NCBI GenBank assembly: GCA_022836615.1
Contig: MU405509.1
Span: 1 to 14,335, forward strand
Direction of reading: 5' to 3'
Length of the DNA stretch: 14,335 nt
Source: Annulohypoxylon bovei var. microspora
Taxonomy: Eukaryota; Ascomycota; Sordariomycetes; Xylariales; Hypoxylaceae
Shown: piece by piece, positions 1 through 7,680 of the stretch
How positions within the stretch are numbered: the stretch's first letter is position 1
How the letters are laid out: every line of letters starts with the position of its first letter
The notes under the pieces: model-generated
Database searches by the model: none
Told to the model about the DNA's origin: nothing
What the model saw: only the letters and a program-made list of their open reading frames with translations
Made by a program: the position numbers and the translations under genes

Positions 1-8
1 GTACCGTA

Positions 9-46
9 CCGGGAATGGCAGGGAGCTAATAATCATTATTTTTTCG
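9..46 (+). repeat. Left terminal inverted repeat of the 9-953 element
   Basis: This stretch matches the reverse complement of 916-953 without gaps. Shared blocks are CGGGAA, GGGAGCTAATAAT, ATTAT and a T-run. It is preceded by TA at 7-8. Confidence 0.6.
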
Positions 47-180
47 AAAAATGGTCCGGCATTATCCTAATCGTTCCTTCATTCATTAATCATTAATGGA
101 AAATAATCATTAATGGAAAATAATCATTAATATAAGTGGGTAGGAGGGGGGGGCTCGTCCCCTACCCCCTTATTTTACAC

Positions 181-312
181 CTACTGATTTACTGACTTAC
201 TGACTTACTGGTTTACTGATTTACTGGTCTATTGGTTTACTGGTCTACTAATCTACTGCCCGTCTACTGATCTACTGCCCGTCTACTGGTCTACTGCACG
301 TTCTACTGGTCT
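181..312. repeat. ACTG-based minisatellite
   Basis: Tandem, imperfect units of about 8-14 bases are built on CTACTG or TTACTG followed by GTTT, GATTT, GTCT or CCCGT. The units drift gradually from TTACTG to CTACTG from left to right. The array lies inside the putative transposon. Confidence 0.8.
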
Positions 313-344
313 AGTAAGCTTGGCACGGTAGTGATGTTGACGAT

Positions 345-420
345 GTTGATGTGTGGATGTGTGGATGCGTGGATGGATGGATGGATGGATGGATGGATGT
401 GTGGATGGATGTGTGGATGT
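345..420. repeat. GGAT/GTGTGGAT microsatellite
   Basis: This run consists of GATGTGTG units followed by about seven perfect GGAT tetramers near 370-398, then GTGTGGATG again. It is a simple sequence array inside the putative transposon. Confidence 0.85.
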
Positions 421-470
421 AAAAAGTAAAAGAAAATAAAAAAAACTTTCAAGTTTTTTCTCTCTAAGTG

Positions 471-690
471 TTGCTGCCGCTGCTGTGCATGTGGGGTTTA
501 TTGCTGTTGCAGGTGCTGTTGCAGGTGCTGTTGTAAGTGTTGTTGCAGGTAAGGAAACGAAAAAAAAGTCTAAGTTTTTTTTCTTGAAGTGGTCTAAGCT
601 GCTGCTGCTGTATGTGGTGCTGTAGGTGGTGCTGTGGGTGGTGCTGTAGCCCTGTAGGTGCCCGTGTTGTAAGTGTAGGTGTGGTCTGGG
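471..690. repeat. Twelve-base GCTG-rich repeats in two related blocks
   Basis: Units close to GTGCTGTTGCAG (roughly 500-550) and GGTGCTGTAGGT (roughly 612-665) are arranged in tandem. Each block is preceded by a similar A-run/AAGTTTTTT/T-rich segment (about 432-468 and 558-590) and a GCTGCTGCTG stretch, so one half of this region appears to be a diverged duplicate of the other. The repeats create a long low-complexity frame on the minus strand (464-730) rich in His, Gln, Asn and Thr, which I regard as a by-product. Confidence 0.7.
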
Positions 691-915
691 GCTTAAAAAT
701 ATCGTTGACCTTGTTGTCGCATTGGGTCACGTGACCGCCAGGCAGCTGAGGGTACCCACTTCTTAGCTGTATTTTCAGTTTGCCAGCTGTAAAACCGAGT
801 AATGATTATTTTTTTGCGAATGATTATTTGCCTACGAATGATTATTATAATTAAATGGATTTATAATGATTATTGGAAATTTTTAATAATTATTAGAAAT
901 TTGTAATGATTATTT

Positions 916-953
916 TAAAAATATAATCATTATTAGCTCCCACTTTTTCCCGT
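916..953 (-). repeat. Right terminal inverted repeat of the 9-953 element
   Basis: This is the inverted partner of 9-46, with mismatches mainly in a five-base block between CGGGAA and GGGAGCTAATAAT. It is followed by TA at 954-955. Confidence 0.6.
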
Positions 954-954
954 T

Positions 955-1426
955 ATGATATTTAATAGAAGAACCCGAATTGAAACTCGGGCATAAGATG
1001 CTTTGAGTCGGTTTTAATCGGTTTTAAAGGGTCAAGGGTGCAAGGGTTAAAATAATCAATGATATTACATCCTCCGTCATCCGGTTAAATCATTTTCATT
1101 TACTTATTACTTGCTTTTTTTTTTATATTAAAATAATTTAACTACTTCAGTATTTAAGAAGATAATAAAACATGCGGTATCGTTTAACTTAATCGTTAAT
1201 AAAGTTACAAGCAAGTCAGGAATAACTCATAGCAATAGCCACGTAAAACTAATTATAGATATCTTTGATATGTGGCAAAGGTGGCCGAAATTATCGAGCT
1301 CACAAAACTTTTTGATTCGCTGCCTTGCTTCTCTTCCTGCTCCTGTTCAGGTGGTTATCATTTCCACCGCTCTTCCTGCCTTTGTCCCCATTACCATCAC
1401 ACCCATCGCACACTTGCTTGAGCATC
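955..1426 (+). promoter_or_regulatory. Upstream and 5' leader region of kinase gene 1
   Basis: This AT-rich stretch lies between the transposon end and the chosen ATG. The last 100 bases (about 1325-1426) are strikingly rich in C and T, as is common in leaders just ahead of start codons in filamentous fungi. A short inverted repeat (CCCGA near 974 and TCGGG near 987) is visible. No promoter element can be assigned with confidence. Confidence 0.35.
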
Positions 1427-3380
1427 ATGGATATAAAAAAGCTATTGAAGAGCATTTTCAGTCGTAATAAAAATTCCACCCGGAAAACAATTAAGAAGAT
1501 AAACGACACGAATGACCAACTTAATGAAGACAACACCCCATCTAGCCAGATGGCCGCGCAAGCCAACGACAATGTCAGGAACTCCAGCAGACATGTTGAC
1601 AGTCCTCAACCAGCTAGGCTATTTCCTTCCCCTGCGCATGTAGATATCCCATCTGCCGAATACTTCGCGCGTATGACAGAAACTCCAACTGTCGACACCG
1701 CTGATGCGACCAACCTTCCTGCTCCGGATGGTTTAAAGGTGGCATTGGATCTTAGCGGACCTCCGAGACAATTTCATCCTGTCTTGCGGTGGGGCGAGTA
1801 CACCTACTGGCCCCTATCCTATATCGATAATCGAGTTTCCATGGCGATCGTTGTAATAGACTCGGCAGGACATATTGTCAAGACCCTTGAAGCTGAGGGA
1901 GCCCGATATCTCAAGCAAATTCAAGTGTACAATCTAGAAGTACGGTTTATTGGCCAGGAAAACCAGGTTGCCACACTCCAGTGGCGGCATCTCTTCGTAC
2001 CTTCAGCCGTCAACCCACGATCTCCGACGAACCCACATTCCGATGAGCCACGACCCACTGGCATCTCATTAATAACCAATGAAGAGACTTTGGAGAGGTA
2101 CTTTCTGCCTTCGAAGAAGACATATACGGACGCAGATTTCGATAGCATCGCAATATTACTTGATAAAACGGGATTGCGAGGATATATCAAGTCCCCTCGA
2201 CTGTACACACTCTTGCGTCGTCTAGAATGCCTAAAGGATCTAGATCGCGTCCTCGAAAAAGGGCTGTCGGATAACTCACTCCCTCTTTCTCAAAGCAAGC
2301 TGCCGTCTGATTTCACAGAGGGCTGGAAGTTACGGTTTCTGAATGCTCAGCGCCTTGTATGCGACAATTCCGAGGTTGTACAGCTTATAAACATAAAGAA
2401 ACATATGCCCCTCTCGAAAGCACCGGATTTCTTCAAAAGCGAAAGATTCTTTGGAAGAGGAGGACGTGGCGAAGTTGATAAAGTGTGTTGCACACTTGGA
2501 CAATTCAAGTATTATGCAAGAAAGAGGATGCCGCGGCCAAATATGGCAAACCACGACACGGCAGTCATGACCGCGTTTCGAAACGAGGTCAACTGTCTAA
2601 AACGCATCAAACATCGCCACTGTGTTGAGCTAGTAAGATTATATGCTTGCCTTTTACCCACATGGTCATTCTAACAGGTTGTACCTAACTTTCATTTAGG
2701 TAGCAAGCTATACGGATCCGAGTTCCTTCGCCATCTTAATGCTACCGGTCGCAGATTGCAATTTAGCAGATTACCTCCAAAATGCAGTTTCATCAGACAA
2801 TGACCGAAGTTTCCTTCCTGACTTCTTTGGTTGCCTTTCAAGAGGCCTCTGGCACATACATAGTCAGCAATTTCGACATCGTGATATCAAGCCCGAGAAT
2901 ATCCTAATACACGATCATAAAGTCTTATTCACTGACTTTGATTGCTCACTCGATTGGTCCCACACGGTACATAGCACGACTGACCAAGTCCCACCAAGGA
3001 CAAAGGAGTATGCTTCTCCAGAGGTTGCTCGTTCAGGGTTCGTTCAGAACACTAAAATCAATAGTTCGTCAGATATTTGGTCACTGGGTTGCGTTTTTCT
3101 CGAGATAATTACTGTATGGAAAAGACGATCAATAAAAGACTTGCATGATCTCAGGAACACATGCTATTGTAACAACAGCGATGAAATTTCTGAATGGATA
3201 AGGGAACTCCAAAGTATTAGTACACATCCGCCATCAATGAACCAGTCGCTTGAGTGGATACGAAAGATGCTTCAAGATGGGCCAGGGGATCGTCCGACTG
3301 CTCACGAGCTGGTTGAAAAAACGTCAGACTTTTGCTGTTTCGAGTGTAAAGAGGAAGATAGCGGTTCACGTTACACGTGA
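1427..3380 (+). CDS. Protein kinase with extra N-terminal module (kinase 1), two exons
   Basis: Predicted coding exons are 1427-2632 and 2700-3380, giving 628 residues. The ATG at 1427 was chosen over the in-frame ATG at 1325 because the 34 residues between are a C/T-rich leader with no protein character and because the protein proper begins MDIKKLLK in a good ATCATGG context. Residues 1-115 are polar and probably disordered. Residues 116-191 (beginning HPVLRWGEYTYW) form a compact, beta-looking module that I cannot name with certainty. Residues about 225-340 are helical and match kinase 2 (YFxPS, RLYxxLR, FLxAQ). The kinase domain has glycine loop G343-R-G-G-R-G348, Lys366, alpha-C Glu387, HRD at 462-464 with Lys466 and Asn469, DFD at 481-483 in place of DFG, SPE at 508-510 and SSDIWSLGC after it. 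The metal-binding Asp is kept, so activity is plausible. The C-terminal tail has clustered cysteines (CCFEC). Probably a Ser/Thr kinase; substrate unknown. Confidence 0.85.
2633..2699 (+). other. Intron of kinase 1 (67 bp, phase 0)
   Basis: The donor is GTAAGA right after codon 402 and the acceptor is TTTAG at 2699, with a CTAAC branch-site candidate about 15-20 bases upstream of it. Joining restores HCVEL-VASYTDP, which lines up without gaps with the joined kinase 2 protein. Reading through the donor instead gives a stop at 2672. A nearer AACAG acceptor (2677) would shift the frame. Confidence 0.9.
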
Positions 3381-5067
3381 TGTCGTACCTAAAGGCTCAC
3401 AAAGTCATCACATAGTGAAGTAACATCTACCCATGAGTTCATCTATATTAAACTTATGCAGGTAGACATTATAAGAGCTGTTTTAGACTGTCCAACATGG
3501 TCATAAACAATACACTTTTGACGTGAGCATGCTGCCTATCTATAGGTACCTAGGTAGGTAGTCATGGAGGTGGGATGTTTTCAAATTGTCTTTCTTTTTA
3601 ATAATGTTAATATATTATCATCTATATTAACGGCTCTTACAGTCCTTTAGCAGATGATTCAATAGACATCGTCATAAATAAGTATAAGATTCATAAGGTA
3701 GTAACGTGTCTTCGTAATGCCCTTATCATGTTCATCATAGTAGTATCCAAGTTTTAGGTATCAATTCCTGTGCCAACCACCTTGGATTGAAGTTGTTTCC
3801 ATAGGACATGCCCGGTTGTAGCAACGATTAAAAATCTAAGTAAACGTACCTAGGTAGTCAGATGTTACTTCGAGTAAAACCGAGCTTTTAAATGCTTCCA
3901 ATCAATTAACTTAGCTGTCATTCTACGTATAACTAATATTTAAAAGGTATTTATACGTACCTACCTAGGTAAACAATTAAATAAAATTATGATGAATCAT
4001 TTACTTAATATTCCCCTTGTCCATCACGTCCTTTTTATCTACCAATCATCCCGAAAAACCAATAACCTCCCTCGACTGATCGACAATACAGCATGGTGGA
4101 TAGGATCAAGGTTTAGGGAAACTCAAATTAAACAAAACTATTCTGTCCAATTCATTTGTGTTCTCTTTGGAGATGTTTCACATAGTGAAGGCGTCTCTTC
4201 CAAGCGAGCTTCTGTTAACAGAGATTGGGTTACCTTCAGGTCTTATAGAAATCCATCCTATCAGAAGTAGCTATTCCATCTTGGATGCTACAAATACATA
4301 CCGTTCTGACATACTAGGCTGCAGGCTGGTAGCCCAACCCATATCTGTAGGTAGTCAATAGAATCATGCATTCCGTTTCATTCATTGGGCTGAAATAAAT
4401 TGCGCCTTCCACAAGCCACGCGTAACTGAGCCTGACTCTTTGTCCGAAACCCGTTGATGCCTTAAAACTCTAACTTCTACTACTCGGTTTCCCAATTGAA
4501 TCAAGAGACTGCATCTCTTACTACACAATCTTTAGATAAAGGGGAACCCAGGCTTAATCTATTTTTTATACGAAGTCATACACCTAATGCATATTCCGAG
4601 CGAAAATAATGTCACCCATGGATGTAATTTGGTATCTTAGAGTGTCACGCTAACCTCGTGGGATTGACTCATTGGGGGAAGGCTATGCGTCGCGTACCAT
4701 ACATCACGAATTAGAGCAAGACGTGATGTTAAATTCGAGTTTGGTTTCAGTCTCCCTTTCTCTGTTTCGTTTACGAAGTCTGCACTTGAACCCCCCATAG
4801 CCCCATTAATCTCCAGGGTTTTATTCCAAGCAAAATGCTCTCCAAAACGGAGACCGGCTTTCTAAGAACCCTTTGGATATGCCCCTGATTAGAAGTATGT
4901 GTTATTCGTTTTGATAATATTAATTCGATTGAGAAGAGATTGGACAACGTCAATGTGAACCTGCAATACACCCCGCGTTGGTTCTGAGTACAAGCCTATT
5001 GAATGCTCGCTACCTAACAGATTCATATTGTGGATATGGAATGGATTCCAATCGAGCATCATTTAAA
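3381..5067. other. Intergenic region between convergent kinases
   Basis: This 1.7-kb stretch should contain the 3' ends of both kinase transcripts. It is AT-rich and holds three TACCTAGGTA palindromes (3547-3556, 3847-3856, 3962-3971). The open frames at 3989-4270 and 4158-4361 (+) and 4771-4971 (-) have no recognisable domain, and I do not call them genes. I see no RNA gene or clear transposon here. A decayed gene or element beyond visual recognition cannot be excluded. Confidence 0.5.
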
Positions 5068-6431
5068 TCATGGGTGAATGTCTGCGCAACAATTACCACA
5101 ATATAACAATCCTGAAGCTTTGTCTTGCGAGCATGTGTACTTGACTAACTGCGAAGCCGTTGGTCGCCTCTCCTTCACACGCTCCAACATCTTGTCCACC
5201 CAAGCGATAGGTTCATTATCCTCATCACTGATAGAGACAAGTCGCTGAGTCCAGGCTGTGATCGCTTGTTTCTTGCTATGGTACGGCGGTCCAAAGCCAC
5301 CCCGGCCGTTTTCACCAAGGAAGTCCAGCAATCCATCGACTGTTTGCCTTTTAAGCACAGTGGTAATCTCGAGAAATATGCATCCTAAAGACCAAATATC
5401 CGAAGAGGAATTTCGTGGCTGGAATTGTGCCACTTCTGGTGCACAGTATCGTCTAGACCAGCCAGGGCATGTGCCTTTTGTTGTCGTAGGATTTCCACCA
5501 GCCCAGTCCAGACTAAGTCCAAAGTCGGCGATCTTAACGGACCCTTCATAAATAAGTATATTTGCCGGCTTGATATCGCGATGGCGTATCTTGATTTCTT
5601 CATGAAGGTATTTAATCCCACTCGATAAACAGCCGAACAAGGTGCGGAGGAGGGAATACCTCTCAGGAAAAGAAACCTGCCTTTCGGAGAGGAGTTCCTC
5701 GAGATTTAGCTCAGCAACAGGAGATATAAGAAGACCGAGAAATATGGGAGTCGTATAACTGCCTATCTGTGCCACGAATACTAATCAGCTCTTATCTTAC
5801 TTAGGTAATAAAGCCAACTTACAAATTCCACGCAATGGTGGTGTCTTATTTTCATCATACAGTTTCGTTCCCTTTCGAACACCTCCATACCGGCTCTTGA
5901 TATTGGTAGAACACATGCTCTCCGAGTCCTTTTTCTTGCATAAACCCTGTGGCTTACTCTACTCTCTACTTTGTCAACTTCCCCAAACCCACCCTTTCCC
6001 AGGATGGCTAATCTCTTAAAAGCCGAACTTTCGTCCCTCTCAAAATGTACGTGTTTAGATTCCTTGCCCCCCTCAACATCTTTTTCGAGAAAAAGATCGT
6101 CGGTTATAACAGCTTTTTGAGCATCAAGGAACTTTTCTTTTTGCTGGGGAGATAAGCACCATGGGACCGTGCGAGCGTTGAATGGGAACCATAGGTCTGA
6201 ATTGGTGCCTCCGTCGATTAGTTTAGTCATTTCAGACTCTAGATTAATCAGGCGTAGTACGCAATAAAGACGAGGAGCACGACTCCAGGAGTCCCTCCAT
6301 TGAGATGATGGATATGACAACAATTCTGCTATTCGGCGTAGGTCGGAAATAGAAAACTTGGGTACTTGATGAAGACTAGGAGGAAAGTATTGTGACATTT
6401 CTATGACAGCTGGTTCGAATTCTGTGAACAT
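5068..6431 (-). CDS. Ser/Thr-type protein kinase (kinase 2), two exons
   Basis: Predicted exons are 6431-5823 and 5766-5068 on the minus strand, giving 435 residues. The ATG at 6431 is the first in frame after an upstream stop. Residues about 15-140 form a helical region homologous to the pre-kinase region of kinase 1 (YFPPS, RLYCVLR, FLDAQ). The kinase domain then shows G145-K-G-G-F-G150, Lys167 in the YARK motif, a likely alpha-C Glu188, HRD at 265-267 with Lys269 and Asn272, a full DFG at 284-286, APE at 312-314 and SSDIWSLGC. All catalytic residues are present, so it should be an active kinase. The activation segment is rich in Thr (PTTTKGT) and could be phosphorylated. The tail is rich in Cys (YCGNCC). 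It lacks the N-terminal 116-191 module of kinase 1. It converges with kinase 1 and diverges from the HeLo-pseudokinase gene. Substrate unknown; a role in signalling toward that neighbour is inference. Confidence 0.88.
5767..5822 (-). other. Intron of kinase 2 (56 bp, phase 0)
   Basis: On the minus strand the donor is GTAAGT at 5822 after codon 203, and the acceptor is CACAG ending at 5767. Splicing joins HCVEF to IGSYTTP, matching kinase 1 residue for residue. The earlier TTAG acceptor would place a TAG stop five codons later, so it is rejected. Confidence 0.88.
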
Positions 6432-7129
6432 GGCTGACTGGACGTTGTATCCCTTATGATTCAGATGTCAGTAATTGATGTTAGCTTGCTAGAATGTCCA
6501 CTTCACAAAATGCAGAGTGAAACAATACAACATCGAAAGGGTGGCAGAAATGAGCATAAATAGGTAGTAGGACTCATCAAAACTCCAAAGGATACATGCA
6601 AGCTCTAACTGTGGCAACACGGGTATACGTATCTCCGTACCCTTATATAAAGCCTGCCTTCTATTTGCTCCAAGTCCAAGCTCGCCATCATTCGCTCTTA
6701 GATATCACACATACCTCCGGTGCTGATCATTTTTCTAACTGCGGAAATGAGAAAGAAAAAAAACAAGATTGTTGGATCATTACGAGTCGACCCGAGTATT
6801 ATTTGTATTGTATTTTAATAACCTAAATATTCAGCAAATTATATCTATAACTATTTTTTAAGTACCCTAATACCATACCGTCCAAGATACACAGTTAAAG
6901 GCAAAGTACTACGTTATGATTTAAGTACATTTGTTTCCTTACATCTCATGCAAGCCCCACCAATTTGTCTTCAGGCAGATTTTACTGCTGATCTTATCCG
7001 TTTCCGAGGTCACAATCTAGCCTCGAACAATCAATATTGTACGTAGCAAAAGGGCGTTAGAAGAAGTGGAGCACGTGCGAATTAGTGTCCAATATACTGT
7101 ACCGCATTGTGCACTTCCAACCTACCTAC

Positions 7130-7343
7130 CAGAATGGCGTCAAAATAAACGGAGCATGTTCTAATGCCACTGTATTGGACTGTGTGCTGATCTATCCCAT
7201 CATTACCTAATTAGCCTTGACCGCTATTCAAAATACGTGTAAGTTACTTAGATAGGTACTCCAAGGGATAATTCAGACCACAGTGCAATATAGTAAGATT
7301 AGCACATGCCCGCACATGCTTCATTTATTTTGACGCCATTCTG
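7130..7343. mobile_element. MITE-like element with long inverted ends (214 bp)
   Basis: The left end begins CAGAATGGCGTCAAAATAAA and the right end is its inverted copy. With one 7-base insertion on the right arm, the similarity continues inward for about 70 bases (through ACTGTATTGGACTGTG-like sequence to CTATCCC or TTATCCC). Flanks are CCTACCTAC on the left (7121-7129) and CCTACATAC on the right (7344-7352), a 9-base direct repeat with one mismatch, or an exact 5-base CCTAC. A 9-base duplication would suggest a Mutator-like origin, but the flank is low in complexity. There is no coding capacity. Confidence 0.7.
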
Positions 7344-7389
7344 CCTACATACACGCGTTATAACTGGCAATGGATGTTAATTACCTAGA

Positions 7390-7476
7390 TAATGAAAGGA
7401 TAGATTAGCACACAGTCTATGTACTATGTAATACAGTGACATTAGTACATGTTCCATTTATTTTGACGCTATTCTC
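7390..7476 (-). mobile_element. Truncated second copy of the same MITE family
   Basis: Read on the minus strand, this begins AGAATAGCGTCAAAATAAA and follows the left arm of the 7130-7343 element through ACTGTATTA, GACTGTGTGCT and CTATCC. Relative to that copy it carries an insertion of about 10 bases. It lies in the same orientation as the right arm, and its own opposite arm is missing, so it is a half element next to a complete one. Confidence 0.6.
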
Positions 7477-7680
7477 TGACTGCATAATCAGGTAGTATGT
7501 ATATGTACATTGTAAAATACACGAGCAAAGCCTCAATGTGCCTATGGATGGCCCGTGTGCCGTGAACCCGTAAATATATTTACACAAAAAAACCCCGACT
7601 TGGAGATGTGTTGATAATCATGCTAGGGCTTTCATTCCAACTTTCGAATTATAGTCCGACTAGAATTTTTTTTATTTAAA

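Larger units (their letters stand above)
9..953. mobile_element. Non-autonomous TIR DNA transposon (large MITE-like element)
   Basis: The two ends are inverted copies of each other. Read inward, the left end has CGGGAA, five unmatched bases, then GGGAGCTAATAAT. The reverse complement of the right end has the same blocks with identical spacing, and similarity continues into ATTAT and a T-run, about 38 bp in all. Both ends are flanked by TA (7-8 and 954-955), the target duplication expected of Tc1/mariner/pogo-type elements. The interior carries no credible transposase; it consists of several tandem repeats and a T/A-rich frame. Copies of AATAATCATT lie near the left end (28, 102, 119) and of its complement AATGATTATT near the right end (801, 819, 837, 865, 905), as expected for subterminal transposase-binding sites. 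A TA flank is weak evidence alone because TA is common here. It ends about 470 bp upstream of kinase gene 1 and may sit in that gene's upstream region. Confidence 0.6.
6432..7680. promoter_or_regulatory. Divergent promoter region of kinase 2 and the HeLo-pseudokinase gene
   Basis: This 1.25-kb spacer separates two divergently transcribed genes. It contains the MITE-like element at 7130-7343 and its truncated relative up to 7476. A TTATATAA box (6643-6650), about 215 bases upstream of the kinase 2 ATG and readable on both strands, is a possible TATA element. The last bases before the ATG at 7681 are a T-run followed by ATTTAAA. The short open frame 6596-6826 has no recognisable content. Confidence 0.4.

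Noticed and set aside
181..312. Regular short repeats as a CRISPR array
   Set aside because: Units are short, imperfect and contiguous without unique spacers, and the DNA is fungal; this is a minisatellite.
464..730. 88-residue His/Gln/Asn/Thr-rich open frame on the minus strand
   Set aside because: It is translated from 12-base tandem repeats inside the putative transposon and has no domain.
972..991. CCCGA/TCGGG hairpin resembling a tRNA T-arm
   Set aside because: The loop has the wrong length and sequence, and no other tRNA arms are present.
1325..1426. Upstream in-frame ATG extending kinase 1 by 34 residues
   Set aside because: The extension is translated from a C/T-rich stretch that looks like an untranslated leader; the ATG at 1427 has a better context and starts a basic, lysine-rich N-terminus. 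A hydrophobic signal-like peptide (LLFLLLF) is possible but unlikely for a cytosolic-type kinase.
3408..4190. Thirteen-base direct repeat TCACATAGTGAAG at 3408 and 4178
   Set aside because: The match does not extend beyond the 13 bases, and nothing else links the two sites; chance is adequate.
3989..4361. Two overlapping plus-strand open frames between the kinases
   Set aside because: No recognisable domain, no coding bias, and the frames overlap one another in AT-rich spacer.
4771..4971. 66-residue minus-strand frame downstream of kinase 2
   Set aside because: No domain; it lies in the probable 3' region of the kinase 2 transcript.
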